A stretch of 64,000 nt of DNA, taken from contig OX388345.1 in assembly GCA_947579665.1 (NCBI GenBank), positions 66,889,454-66,953,453 on the forward strand. The letters run 5' to 3'. The position numbers and the translations under genes were made by a program. The notes under the pieces are model-generated. The model was given only the letters and a program-made list of their open reading frames with translations, made no database searches and was not told the origin of the DNA. The DNA is from Sympetrum striolatum. Lineage: Eukaryota > Arthropoda > Insecta > Odonata > Libellulidae. Position 1 is the first letter of the stretch. Every line of letters starts with the position of its first letter. Below are positions 63,901 to 63,981 of the stretch, piece after piece.

Positions 63901-63981
63901 CGCCGTTTTGCTCTCTGCACACGGCGTTCGACCCACAAGGGGACGGAACGCACGGCGTGGTACTGGCCAACACCGGCTCCA
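124..63981 (-). CDS. dpy: dumpy homologue, giant EGF/DPY fibre protein (partial, 99 exons)
   Basis: Dumpy is a giant, membrane-anchored extracellular protein that links epithelium to the apical cuticle and bears tension in wing, trachea and muscle attachment sites (family knowledge from Drosophila). Seen here: 99 exons on the minus strand encoding 10,231 codons made of EGF-like modules (six Cys, typical ends C-x-C-x2-GY-x-GDPF) alternating with the short DPY module (CRPEC-x4-DC-x4-AC-x4-C-x-DPC). Alternating DPY and EGF modules are the hallmark of Dumpy and separate it from Notch, fibrillin or other EGF proteins. Every exon is 3n and starts and ends in phase 1, so any exon can be skipped, duplicated or lost without a frameshift. 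Start codon and signal peptide lie beyond the right edge; ZP domain, transmembrane segment and stop lie beyond the left edge. Exon borders were set by hand from GT-AG sites and frame, not from transcripts. Confidence 0.92.
322..673 (-). mobile_element. tRNA-derived SINE inside an intron (element about 354-573)
   Basis: Read on the minus strand, the element has an A box, TGGCAGAGTGGTTAGC (548-563), and a B box, GGTTCGAATTCC (499-510), at tRNA-like spacing. A tRNA-unrelated body of about 130 bases follows, then an A/T-rich tail near 354-370. This is the layout of a tRNA-derived SINE. It has the same orientation as dpy. The rest of the intron is AT-rich and plain. Target-site duplications are not clear by eye. 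Confidence 0.7.
674..805 (-). CDS. dpy: dpy exon, short C-x-C units before the C-terminal region
   Basis: 44 codons. Not a DPY-EGF module: it holds repeated short units, DERGRCIC and then DERGNCVCPEDHGYHLD. Insect Dumpy proteins carry such units between the last EGF modules and the ZP domain (recalled family knowledge, not checked). Donor GTAAGG at 668-673, acceptor TTCAG at 806-810. Confidence 0.82.
898..1014 (-). CDS. dpy: dpy exon, short C-x-C unit
   Basis: 39 codons, the smallest exon found. Contains APCLIEKGYVRDVFGNC and CVCPPGSGLNENDDC, the same style of short unit as the neighbouring exon at 674. Donor GTTAGT, acceptor TTTAG at 1015-1019. Confidence 0.82.
1015..1508. other. dpy intron, nothing recognised
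   Basis: 494 bases of AT-rich intron. I see no open frame with module cysteines, no RNA gene and no repeat. A plus-strand open frame that starts at 907 runs into it but is antisense to an exon. Confidence 0.6.
1509..1709 (-). CDS. dpy: dpy exon, DPY-EGF module of the PVRTM subtype
   Basis: 67 codons. DPY half CRRDSDCPSGLACIDRNC; EGF half carries the subtype motif YPVRTMICEC and ends GYQGNAAVKC. The same motif recurs at exons 2972, 5263, 7671 and 10432. No internal ATG marks it, so it is visible only from frame and splice sites: donor GTATGT at 1503-1508, acceptor at 1710-1711. Confidence 0.85.
1991..2368 (-). CDS. dpy: dpy exon, two DPY-EGF modules
   Basis: 126 codons. In protein order, module 1 starts VGCRSDDECSGQHAC and module 2 starts IGCRSDSECPTTRAC, ending near NGTEIC. 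The NGT is a possible N-glycosylation site. Donor GTGAGC at 1985-1990, acceptor TTTTAG at 2369-2374. Confidence 0.88.
2369..2971. other. dpy intron, nothing recognised
   Basis: 603 bases of AT-rich intron without coding signal, hairpin or repeat that I could see. Confidence 0.6.
2972..3733 (-). CDS. dpy: dpy exon, four fused DPY-EGF modules
   Basis: 254 codons, the longest exon in the window. In protein order: VGCRSNSECDSGKAC, VGCRSNGDCPSDRAC, PECTTDADCPSVFAC with the motif VPVRTMLC, and AGCSSDTECGEDKSC with NPCNCGLNSEC. Elsewhere these module types sit in separate exons, so introns were probably lost here. The frame is open throughout. Donor GTAAGT at 2966-2971, acceptor AACAG after 3733. 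Confidence 0.9.
3734..4333. other. dpy intron carrying a MITE
   Basis: 600 bases, AT-rich. It holds the terminal-inverted-repeat element at 4022-4102, described separately. Nothing else was recognised. Confidence 0.6.
4022..4102. mobile_element. Tc1/mariner-type MITE with TA target duplication
   Basis: The 77-base element at 4024-4100 starts CACTCCTGGCCAAAATTAAC and ends with its near-exact inverse. The arms match over about 27 bases with one mismatch, and the spacer is about 23 bases. TA flanks both ends (4022-4023 and 4101-4102), as expected of Tc1/mariner transposition. There is no coding capacity, so it would be non-autonomous. Confidence 0.75.
4334..4522 (-). CDS. dpy: dpy exon, DPY-EGF module of the CNCG subtype
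   Basis: 63 codons. DPY half CTSNSDCSSNTTC, then SPCDCGSNAAC and an EGF end GFEGNPNIAC. The shortened Cys-x-Cys-Gly junction defines a module subtype also seen at 2972, 6240 and 10756. NTT is a possible N-glycosylation site. Donor GTAAGA, acceptor TATAG. Confidence 0.87.
4523..5262. other. dpy intron with a tandem repeat and a fold-back element
   Basis: 740 bases. It contains a 22-base direct duplication (4661-4682 and 4683-4704, one mismatch, core ACAGCTGTGGAAACTA) and the fold-back element at 4980-5116. The rest is AT-rich and plain. Confidence 0.6.
4980..5116. mobile_element. fold-back (hairpin) element, probable MITE
   Basis: Two arms of 63 bases (4980-5042 and 5054-5116) are inverse copies with about 8 mismatches around an 11-base loop. 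Arm core: GACTGCATTCCAGCAGTT. A weaker match extends the arms outward to roughly 4940 and 5135. No open reading frame. It could be a MITE or a hairpin-forming repeat; a target duplication was not identified. Confidence 0.6.
5263..5865 (-). CDS. dpy: dpy exon, three DPY-EGF modules
   Basis: 201 codons. In protein order: VGCQVDEECSGDKQC, IECRTDADCPITRAC (with a longer insert GTGFRSPC before the EGF), and AECKRDIDCPGQLAC with VPVRTMTC. A proline-rich linker (RPPPPQP) precedes the third module. Donor GTTAGT at 5257-5262, acceptor TTCAG at 5866. Confidence 0.9.
5866..6239. other. dpy intron, nothing recognised
   Basis: 374 bases, AT-rich, no element seen. Confidence 0.6.
6240..6425 (-). CDS. dpy: dpy exon, DPY-EGF module of the CNCG subtype
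   Basis: 62 codons. DPY half ECTSHSDCSDQESC, junction SPCNCGPNAEC, EGF end GFSGNPQYGC. Donor GTAATA at 6234-6239 is weaker than its neighbours; acceptor TTACAG after 6425. Confidence 0.86.
6426..7044. other. dpy intron, nothing recognised
   Basis: 619 bases, AT-rich with a short AAT-rich stretch near 6645-6665. No element seen. Confidence 0.6.
7045..7257 (-). CDS. dpy: dpy exon, one DPY-EGF module
   Basis: 71 codons. A proline linker (PKIPDLPPAP) leads into ECLHDDECPTQRAC, then GDPCARSAFC and the end GYQGNPLLNC. Donor GTAAGA, acceptor TTTCAG. Confidence 0.88.
7389..7580 (-). CDS. dpy: dpy exon, one DPY-EGF module
   Basis: 64 codons: ECRTDSNCPDTHRC, then CRRSPCGVNAIC and the end GYQGNPYLEC. 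Recognised from frame and splice sites (donor GTGAGT at 7383-7388, acceptor at 7581-7582). It joins its neighbours through short introns of 131 and 90 bases. Confidence 0.85.
7671..7895 (-). CDS. dpy: dpy exon, DPY-EGF module of the PVRTM subtype
   Basis: 75 codons. A linker rich in P, T, I and E precedes ECRQDADCSSGHAC; EGF half carries LPLRTVMC, the PVRTM-like motif. The donor is placed at GTGTGT (7665-7670), because that choice keeps the exon 3n; an alternative GT two bases away breaks the phase. Confidence 0.83.
7896..8485. other. dpy intron, nothing recognised
   Basis: 590 bases, AT-rich. No element seen. Confidence 0.6.
8486..8863 (-). CDS. dpy: dpy exon, two DPY-EGF modules
   Basis: 126 codons. 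In protein order: AECSSDLDCPFDKAC with GESQCGRGAEC, then ICQYNEDCADHEAC with DVCGERAVC. Donor GTATGA, acceptor AACAG. The same length as the two-module exon at 1991. Confidence 0.88.
8991..9188 (-). CDS. dpy: dpy exon, one DPY-EGF module
   Basis: 66 codons: ECRNDADCPNDRAC, NTCAPDAIC, end GWGGDPKIRC. Donor GTAAGA at 8985-8990, acceptor TTACAG. Confidence 0.88.
9189..9513. other. dpy intron, nothing recognised
   Basis: 325 bases, AT-rich. No element seen. Confidence 0.6.
9514..9711 (-). CDS. dpy: dpy exon, one DPY-EGF module
   Basis: 66 codons: GCSSSDECLDSETC, SPCAHNADC, EGF end GKVGNPFVNC. Here GK replaces the usual GY. Donor GTAAGC, acceptor TTTAG. Confidence 0.86.
9712..10431. other. dpy intron, nothing recognised
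   Basis: 720 bases, AT-rich. No element seen. Confidence 0.6.
10432..10641 (-). CDS. dpy: dpy exon, DPY-EGF module of the PVRTM subtype
   Basis: 70 codons: ECKSDVDCASKLAC, then TKPCGNNAKC, LPLRTMVC and the end GYVGDADVEC. Donor GTACTG at 10426-10431 is non-consensus after GTA but fits the frame; acceptor AAACAG. Confidence 0.85.
10756..11106 (-). CDS. dpy: dpy exon, two DPY-EGF modules
   Basis: 117 codons. In protein order: GCRADSECPPTQAC with TQCGEGAIC, then ECVKDEDCPYHLAC with the CNCG-type junction CNCAPGAQC. Donor GTTAGT, acceptor AATTAG. Confidence 0.88.
11107..12102. other. dpy intron, nothing recognised
   Basis: 996 bases, AT-rich, with a short TA run at 11786-11799. No gene or element seen. 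Confidence 0.6.
12103..12297 (-). CDS. dpy: dpy exon, one DPY-EGF module
   Basis: 65 codons: ECVENNDCTNDKAC, NSCSQYSEC, EGF end GYVSNSYGQC, which departs from the usual GNP/GDP. Donor GTAAGT, acceptor TTTTAG. In protein order it directly follows the EGF-DPY-EGF region. Confidence 0.87.
12298..12914. other. dpy intron with AAT-rich simple sequence
   Basis: 617 bases. An AAT/ATT-rich low-complexity patch lies at about 12610-12662. No gene or element seen. Confidence 0.6.
12915..13190 (-). CDS. dpy: dpy exon, EGF-DPY-EGF with a shortened first EGF
   Basis: 92 codons, against 102-112 for the related exons. First EGF opens DPCNPSPCGVNGQC but runs straight from GIGICTYPEC into the DPY module, so its C-terminal half (C-x-C-x-Y-x-G-x-P-x-C) is missing. 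DPY is ECIVNGDCSRDKAC; second EGF has GACGLNALC and GYMGNAHIQC. Donor GTAAGC at 12909-12914, acceptor CATAG. Confidence 0.86.
13191..14132. other. dpy intron, nothing recognised
   Basis: 942 bases, AT-rich. No gene or element seen. Confidence 0.6.
14133..14441 (-). CDS. dpy: dpy exon, EGF-DPY-EGF
   Basis: 103 codons. EGF1 DPCQPSPCGPGAIC with GTGDLGCRPEC; DPY ECVLDSDCPGNKAC; EGF2 GVCGYRAQC to GDPFIEC. It does not clearly match any of the six positional types of the later blocks. Donor GTAAGA, acceptor CAAAG. Confidence 0.88.
14817..14890 (-). pseudogene. degenerate tRNA-like sequence (possibly Thr, anticodon TGT)
   Basis: On the minus strand a stretch of about 72 bases has ends that pair as a seven-base acceptor stem (GTCCTCC with GAGGGAC, six pairs), a loop reading TTTGTAA, and a decayed T-arm (ATGAG TTTCATT TCTAT). 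A T-run (TTTTTC) follows, as at a Pol III terminator. The B box is degraded (GTTTCATTTC), and the anticodon stem pairs poorly. It could be a tRNA pseudogene, a SINE head or chance. Confidence 0.33.
15649..15718. repeat. intronic inverted repeat
   Basis: TCCCAAGGAAAAACGG (15649-15664) is followed by its exact inverse at 15703-15718. The 38-base spacer contains a duplicated GGCCCAGTC. A second near-perfect inverted repeat (CATTAAATATTA type) lies at 15730-15768. Possibly a decayed MITE; no flanking duplication found. Confidence 0.55.
15968..16300 (-). CDS. dpy: dpy exon, EGF-DPY-EGF, D type (partial block)
   Basis: 111 codons. Linker rich in P and T (PPRPTPTPNP), EGF1 CGTNAHCRQEG with the D-type mark GNPYEGCRPEC, DPY ECLVGSDCPANLAC, EGF2 GTCGVNALC to GDAFRLC. 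With the next two exons upstream it forms D-E-F of a block whose A, B and C are absent or unrecognisable. Confidence 0.88.
16301..17180. other. dpy intron, CA-rich stretch only
   Basis: 880 bases. The stretch 16620-16760 is unusually rich in A and C on the plus strand (many ACA, CAT and CATGC words). No exon with module cysteines was found; a 43-base candidate was rejected. Confidence 0.6.
17181..17516 (-). CDS. dpy: dpy exon, EGF-DPY-EGF, E type (partial block)
   Basis: 112 codons. Linker EPLPRPNEPRDP, EGF1 CGPNSRCQPSVDGSAPSC with GSPPNCHPEC (His for the usual Arg), DPY ECTANGQCASHLAC, EGF2 GSCGIGANC to GDPFSFC. Donor GTAAGA, acceptor AAAAG. Confidence 0.88.
17609..17914 (-). CDS. dpy: dpy exon, EGF-DPY-EGF, F type (partial block)
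   Basis: 102 codons, the invariant F length. EGF1 CGPNSQCREVNGQAVC, DPY ECVVNSDCGPSEAC, EGF2 GTCGLLARC to GDPFSRC. Donor GTAAGT, acceptor TACAG. Confidence 0.89.
18030..18335 (-). CDS. dpy: dpy exon A of block P4
   Basis: 102 codons. A-type EGF1, a few residues shorter than in other positions: CGPNARCADGVC. DPY ECVLNDDCPRDKAC, EGF2 GTCGQDARC to GDPFRFC. Its right half and the following intron are nearly identical to exon A of P3. Confidence 0.9.
18424..18756 (-). CDS. dpy: dpy exon B of block P4
   Basis: 111 codons. EGF1 CGLYAICRDNGGYPSC, DPY ECVISSECSPSLAC, EGF2 GSCGQGALC to GDPFTRC. The left two thirds are nearly identical to exon B of P3. Confidence 0.9.
18841..19152 (-). CDS. dpy: dpy exon C of block P4
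   Basis: 104 codons. EGF1 CGPNSQCRELNGQAIC, DPY ECIVSAECPRNKAC. The junction to EGF2 reads DPCINKCGINAVC, where other copies have PGTCG or PGPCG. Donor GTAAAT is weak. Confidence 0.89.
19245..19571 (-). CDS. dpy: dpy exon D of block P4
   Basis: 109 codons. EGF1 CGVNAICREQNGAGSC with the D mark GNPYEGCRPEC, DPY ECVINTDCPSHLAC, EGF2 GTCGQNAAC to GDPFRYC. Confidence 0.9.
19660..19980 (-). CDS. dpy: dpy exon E of block P4
   Basis: 107 codons. EGF1 CGPYAECKVVGDSPSC, DPY ECVSNSECASHLAC, EGF2 GSCGANAEC to GDPFSQC. Hydrophobic linker VEEPVVVPTNP. Confidence 0.9.
20064..20369 (-). CDS. dpy: dpy exon F of block P4
   Basis: 102 codons. EGF1 CGPNSQCREINDQAVC, DPY ECIVNSDCSLNEAC, junction DPCRGTCGIEARC, end GNPFTRC. 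Found from frame and splice sites (donor GTAATT, acceptor TTTAG). Confidence 0.88.
20460..20765 (-). CDS. dpy: dpy exon A of block P3
   Basis: 102 codons. EGF1 CGPNARCADGVC, DPY ECVLNDDCPRDKAC, EGF2 GTCGQAARC to GNPFISC. It shares a near-identical tract with P4 exon A. Confidence 0.9.
20855..21184 (-). CDS. dpy: dpy exon B of block P3
   Basis: 110 codons. EGF1 CGPNSICQAAGDFPSC with CKYGYIGSPP, DPY ECVISSECSPSLAC, EGF2 GSCGQGALC to GDPFTRC. EGF1 differs from P4 exon B, but DPY and EGF2 are almost the same at DNA level, marking the edge of a shared tract. Confidence 0.89.
21465..21779 (-). CDS. dpy: dpy exon C of block P3
   Basis: 105 codons. EGF1 CGPNAQCKVINEQAVC, DPY ECVVSSECPQNRAC, EGF2 GACGQFTRC to GDPFSRC. 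Confidence 0.9.
22002..22337 (-). CDS. dpy: dpy exon D of block P3
   Basis: 112 codons. EGF1 CGANAVCREQNKAGSC with GNPYEGCRPEC, DPY ECVLNSDCSTSLAC, EGF2 GTCGQNAEC to GDPFRLC. Confidence 0.9.
22426..22743 (-). CDS. dpy: dpy exon E of block P3
   Basis: 106 codons. EGF1 CGPFAECRVVGDSPSC, DPY ECVSNSECANHLAC, junction DPCSNACGVRAEC, end GDAFIQC. Confidence 0.9.
22871..23176 (-). CDS. dpy: dpy exon F of block P3
   Basis: 102 codons. EGF1 CGPNSQCRVVNNVAVC, DPY ECVVNSECSLNEAC, EGF2 GACGTGARC with CGCPPHYSGDPF. Recognised from frame and splice sites. Confidence 0.88.
23292..23597 (-). CDS. dpy: dpy exon A of block P2
   Basis: 102 codons. Short A-type EGF1 CGPNAVCRDGTC, DPY ECIINSECPRNKAC, EGF2 GTCGQGADC to GDPFILC. 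Confidence 0.9.
23687..24016 (-). CDS. dpy: dpy exon B of block P2
   Basis: 110 codons. EGF1 CGPHAQCQNIRGVPSC, DPY ECTINSECPSNLAC, EGF2 GSCGVNAQC to GDPFFNC. Confidence 0.9.
24156..24467 (-). CDS. dpy: dpy exon C of block P2
   Basis: 104 codons. EGF1 CGPNAQCRKINEQAVC, DPY ECVVSSECPQNQAC, EGF2 GTCGQNALC to GDPFFRC. Acceptor placed at ACTGAAG, chosen by phase. Confidence 0.88.
24629..24952 (-). CDS. dpy: dpy exon D of block P2
   Basis: 108 codons. EGF1 CGSNAVCREQNNAGAC with GNPYEGCRPEC, DPY ECVLNTDCPSNKAC, EGF2 GTCGQNADC to GDPFRYC. Confidence 0.9.
25069..25389 (-). CDS. dpy: dpy exon E of block P2
   Basis: 107 codons. EGF1 CGSYAECRVIGDSPSC, DPY ECVSNSECSSHLAC, EGF2 GLCGANAEC to GDPFTQC; linker DTPTPPPVNP. 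Confidence 0.9.
25480..25785 (-). CDS. dpy: dpy exon F of block P2
   Basis: 102 codons. EGF1 CGPNSQCREVNEQAVC, DPY ECVVSSECNQNEAC, EGF2 GTCGVGAKC to GDPFIRC. Confidence 0.9.
25786..26443. other. dpy intron between blocks P2 and P1
   Basis: 658 bases, AT-rich; the F-to-A inter-block intron. Inter-block introns lengthen from 90 bases (P4/P3) and 115 (P3/P2) to 658 here, 720 before U1 and about 1250 in the array. No element seen. Confidence 0.6.
26444..26749 (-). CDS. dpy: dpy exon A of block P1
   Basis: 102 codons. EGF1 CGPNAQCRDGIC, DPY ECVFSSDCPRDRAC, EGF2 GTCGQNAIC with RYSGNPFVDC. P1 is the diverged block closest in protein to the array units. Confidence 0.9.
26865..27200 (-). CDS. dpy: dpy exon B of block P1
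   Basis: 112 codons. EGF1 CGPFSECRDIGGVPSC, DPY ECVINSECASNKAC, EGF2 GSCGHNADC to GDPFSSC. Confidence 0.9.
27290..27598 (-). CDS. dpy: dpy exon C of block P1
   Basis: 103 codons. EGF1 CGPNSQCREINGQAVC, DPY ECTASTECPQNKAC, EGF2 GPCGQNTRC to GDAFTRC. Confidence 0.9.
27599..28391. other. dpy intron with a TA microsatellite
   Basis: 793 bases, AT-rich, with an uninterrupted AT dinucleotide run at about 27874-27903. A 93-codon minus-strand open frame (27955-28236) lacks module cysteines and looks like chance. Confidence 0.65.
28392..28718 (-). CDS. dpy: dpy exon D of block P1
   Basis: 109 codons. EGF1 CGANALCREQNGAGSC with GNPYEGCRPEC, DPY ECIINSDCPSSRAC, EGF2 GTCGQNANC to GDPFRYC. Donor GTAAGC, acceptor TTCACAG; found from frame and splice sites. 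Confidence 0.88.
28719..29989. other. dpy intron, nothing recognised
   Basis: 1271 bases, AT-rich. I saw no open frame with module cysteines, no hairpin and no repeat. Confidence 0.6.
29990..30307 (-). CDS. dpy: dpy exon E of block P1
   Basis: 106 codons. EGF1 CGPYAECRVVGESPSC, DPY ECISNAECPSHLAC, junction DPCIGMCGINAMC, end GDPFVGC; linker DTPPTPVNP. Confidence 0.9.
30398..30703 (-). CDS. dpy: dpy exon F of block P1
   Basis: 102 codons. EGF1 CGPNSQCREVNGQAVC, DPY ECITSSECSQNEAC, junction NPCLGTCGIGAKC, end RYSGDPFIRC. It is separated from exon E by a 90-base intron that contains stops here but not in the array. This is the last AT-rich exon before the array. Confidence 0.9.
30704..31423. 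other. dpy intron containing the left edge of the tandem array
   Basis: 720 bases. Up to about 30980 the DNA is AT-rich and matches nothing else in the window. From about 31005 (CACAGTTTCTACGG) to the right it is nearly identical to the long intron of the other units. The GC-rich character starts near 31150, so the repeat edge and the composition change fall within about 200 bases. Confidence 0.75.
31424..31732 (-). CDS. dpy: dpy exon A, unit U1
   Basis: 103 codons. Linker EQEPVVAQDP, EGF1 CGPNAQCRDGIC, DPY ECVLSTDCPRNKAC, EGF2 GTCGQNARC with RYSGNPFVEC. The donor GTAAAA is weaker than the GTAAGA of P1. The translated exon is the same in all nine units. Confidence 0.9.
31837..32172 (-). CDS. 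dpy: dpy exon B, unit U1
   Basis: 112 codons. Proline-rich linker PPPPLQTPVVVDP, EGF1 CGPFSECRDIGGAPSC, DPY ECVINSECASNKAC, EGF2 GSCGQGAEC to GDPFSSC. Donor GTAGGT, followed 11 bases later by a small intronic hairpin. Confidence 0.9.
32459..32773 (-). CDS. dpy: dpy exon C, unit U1
   Basis: 105 codons. EGF1 CGPNSQCRVVNGQGVC, DPY ECVVSPECPRDKAC, EGF2 GPCGQNTRC to GDPFSRC. The 286-base intron downstream (32173-32458) is very GC-rich and contains the palindrome GCGTCGCGACGC. Confidence 0.9.
32887..33213 (-). CDS. dpy: dpy exon D, unit U1
   Basis: 109 codons. EGF1 CGSNAVCREQNGAGAC with GNPYEGCRPEC, DPY ECVLSSDCAPTRAC, EGF2 GNCGPNADC to GNPFSHC. Donor GTAAGG. Confidence 0.9.
33302..33622 (-). CDS. 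dpy: dpy exon E, unit U1
   Basis: 107 codons. Linker DTPPAPPVNP, EGF1 CGPYAECRVVGDSPSC, DPY ECVSNGECPSHLAC, EGF2 GSCGANAEC to GDPFSHC. Donor GTAGGG is weak. Confidence 0.9.
33713..34018 (-). CDS. dpy: dpy exon F, unit U1
   Basis: 102 codons. EGF1 CGPNSQCREVNGQAVC followed by APAFLGSPP (APAYLGSPP in every other unit), DPY ECVTSSECNQNEAC, EGF2 GTCGVGAKC to GDPFIRC. The 90-base intron to exon E is open and in frame. Confidence 0.9.
34019..35266. other. inter-unit intron, type I (U1 to U2)
   Basis: 1248 bases, moderately GC-rich. Copies of exactly this length lie at 37853-39100, 41696-42943, 45539-46786, 49382-50629 and 53225-54472. Small open frames inside are repeated only because the whole intron is repeated, and none has module cysteines. 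I see no RNA gene or transposon ends. Confidence 0.7.
35267..35575 (-). CDS. dpy: dpy exon A, unit U2
   Basis: 103 codons; protein identical to U1 exon A. Confidence 0.9.
35680..36015 (-). CDS. dpy: dpy exon B, unit U2
   Basis: 112 codons; protein identical to U1 exon B. Confidence 0.9.
36302..36616 (-). CDS. dpy: dpy exon C, unit U2
   Basis: 105 codons; protein identical to U1 exon C. Confidence 0.9.
36730..37056 (-). CDS. dpy: dpy exon D, unit U2
   Basis: 109 codons; protein identical to U1 exon D. Confidence 0.9.
37145..37456 (-). CDS. dpy: dpy exon E, unit U2, with a 9-base deletion
   Basis: 104 codons instead of 107. A 9-base in-frame deletion at about 37313/37314 removes Cys-Val-Ser, so RPECVSNGEC becomes RPENGEC. 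The first DPY cysteine is lost, leaving an odd number of cysteines. The frame is intact and the splice sites unchanged. Confidence 0.9.
37547..37852 (-). CDS. dpy: dpy exon F, unit U2
   Basis: 102 codons; as U1 exon F but with the common APAYLGSPP. Confidence 0.9.
39101..39409 (-). CDS. dpy: dpy exon A, unit U3
   Basis: 103 codons; protein identical to U1 exon A. Confidence 0.9.
39514..39849 (-). CDS. dpy: dpy exon B, unit U3
   Basis: 112 codons; protein identical to U1 exon B. Confidence 0.9.
40136..40450 (-). CDS. dpy: dpy exon C, unit U3
   Basis: 105 codons; protein identical to U1 exon C. Confidence 0.9.
40564..40890 (-). CDS. dpy: dpy exon D, unit U3
   Basis: 109 codons; protein identical to U1 exon D. 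Confidence 0.9.
40979..41299 (-). CDS. dpy: dpy exon E, unit U3
   Basis: 107 codons; protein identical to U1 exon E. Confidence 0.9.
41390..41695 (-). CDS. dpy: dpy exon F, unit U3
   Basis: 102 codons; common form with APAYLGSPP. Confidence 0.9.
42944..43252 (-). CDS. dpy: dpy exon A, unit U4
   Basis: 103 codons; protein identical to U1 exon A. Confidence 0.9.
43357..43692 (-). CDS. dpy: dpy exon B, unit U4
   Basis: 112 codons; Val to Ala in the linker before EGF1 (43665), otherwise as U1 exon B. Confidence 0.9.
43979..44293 (-). CDS. dpy: dpy exon C, unit U4
   Basis: 105 codons; protein identical to U1 exon C. Confidence 0.9.
44407..44733 (-). CDS. dpy: dpy exon D, unit U4
   Basis: 109 codons; protein identical to U1 exon D. 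Confidence 0.9.
44822..45142 (-). CDS. dpy: dpy exon E, unit U4
   Basis: 107 codons; protein identical to U1 exon E. Confidence 0.9.
45233..45538 (-). CDS. dpy: dpy exon F, unit U4
   Basis: 102 codons; common form with APAYLGSPP. Confidence 0.9.
46787..47095 (-). CDS. dpy: dpy exon A, unit U5
   Basis: 103 codons; protein identical to U1 exon A. Confidence 0.9.
47200..47535 (-). CDS. dpy: dpy exon B, unit U5
   Basis: 112 codons; protein identical to U1 exon B. Confidence 0.9.
47822..48136 (-). CDS. dpy: dpy exon C, unit U5
   Basis: 105 codons; protein identical to U1 exon C. Confidence 0.9.
48250..48576 (-). CDS. dpy: dpy exon D, unit U5
   Basis: 109 codons; protein identical to U1 exon D. 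Confidence 0.9.
48665..48985 (-). CDS. dpy: dpy exon E, unit U5
   Basis: 107 codons; protein identical to U1 exon E. Confidence 0.9.
49076..49381 (-). CDS. dpy: dpy exon F, unit U5
   Basis: 102 codons; common form with APAYLGSPP. Confidence 0.9.
50630..50938 (-). CDS. dpy: dpy exon A, unit U6
   Basis: 103 codons; protein identical to U1 exon A. Confidence 0.9.
51043..51378 (-). CDS. dpy: dpy exon B, unit U6
   Basis: 112 codons; protein identical to U1 exon B. Confidence 0.9.
51665..51979 (-). CDS. dpy: dpy exon C, unit U6
   Basis: 105 codons; protein identical to U1 exon C. Confidence 0.9.
52093..52419 (-). CDS. dpy: dpy exon D, unit U6
   Basis: 109 codons; protein identical to U1 exon D. 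Confidence 0.9.
52508..52828 (-). CDS. dpy: dpy exon E, unit U6
   Basis: 107 codons; protein identical to U1 exon E. Confidence 0.9.
52919..53224 (-). CDS. dpy: dpy exon F, unit U6
   Basis: 102 codons; common form with APAYLGSPP. Confidence 0.9.
54473..54781 (-). CDS. dpy: dpy exon A, unit U7
   Basis: 103 codons; protein identical to U1 exon A. Confidence 0.9.
54886..55221 (-). CDS. dpy: dpy exon B, unit U7
   Basis: 112 codons; protein identical to U1 exon B. Confidence 0.9.
55508..55822 (-). CDS. dpy: dpy exon C, unit U7
   Basis: 105 codons; protein identical to U1 exon C. Confidence 0.9.
55936..56262 (-). CDS. dpy: dpy exon D, unit U7
   Basis: 109 codons; protein identical to U1 exon D. 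Confidence 0.9.
56351..56671 (-). CDS. dpy: dpy exon E, unit U7
   Basis: 107 codons; protein identical to U1 exon E. Confidence 0.9.
56762..57067 (-). CDS. dpy: dpy exon F, unit U7 (Gln variant)
   Basis: 102 codons. AKCQVINH instead of AKCEVINH (56840), plus synonymous changes at 56823 and 56889. The same three changes occur in U8. Confidence 0.9.
57068..58333. other. inter-unit intron, type II (U7 to U8)
   Basis: 1266 bases. The first 190 (57068-57256) and last 55 or so (from about 58279) match type I. The middle is clearly diverged, AT-richer, and only patchily alignable (for example GCAGCTATT near 57461). A near-identical copy is at 60929-62194. Repeated small open frames inside (57350-57538, 57836-58060) show no module cysteines. 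Confidence 0.75.
58334..58642 (-). CDS. dpy: dpy exon A, unit U8
   Basis: 103 codons; protein identical to U1 exon A although the adjoining intron is type II. Confidence 0.9.
58747..59082 (-). CDS. dpy: dpy exon B, unit U8
   Basis: 112 codons; protein identical to U1 exon B. Confidence 0.9.
59369..59683 (-). CDS. dpy: dpy exon C, unit U8
   Basis: 105 codons; protein identical to U1 exon C. Confidence 0.9.
59797..60123 (-). CDS. dpy: dpy exon D, unit U8
   Basis: 109 codons; protein identical to U1 exon D. Confidence 0.9.
60212..60532 (-). CDS. dpy: dpy exon E, unit U8
   Basis: 107 codons; protein identical to U1 exon E. Confidence 0.9.
60623..60928 (-). CDS. dpy: dpy exon F, unit U8 (Gln variant)
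   Basis: 102 codons; AKCQVINH as in U7 (60701), with one further private synonymous change (AACAGCCTG near 60852). Confidence 0.9.
60929..62194. other. inter-unit intron, type II (U8 to U9)
   Basis: 1266 bases, nearly identical to the intron at 57068-58333. Nothing functional recognised. Confidence 0.75.
62195..62503 (-). CDS. dpy: dpy exon A, unit U9
   Basis: 103 codons; protein identical to U1 exon A. Confidence 0.9.
62608..62943 (-). CDS. dpy: dpy exon B, unit U9
   Basis: 112 codons; EGF1 reads CRVIGGAPSC instead of CRDIGGAPSC (62862), an acidic-to-hydrophobic change found only here. Confidence 0.9.
63227..63541 (-). CDS. dpy: dpy exon C, unit U9
   Basis: 105 codons; protein identical to U1 exon C, with one synonymous change (GGGCTTACC near 63396). 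Confidence 0.9.
63655..63981 (-). CDS. dpy: dpy exon D, unit U9
   Basis: 109 codons; protein identical to U1 exon D. The acceptor AG at 63982-63983 is the last splice site seen; exons E and F lie beyond the window. Confidence 0.9.

Noticed and set aside
124..63981. Notch, fibrillin, crumbs or another EGF-rich gene
   Set aside because: The alternating DPY module and the EGF-DPY-EGF exons fit Dumpy and are not features of those proteins.
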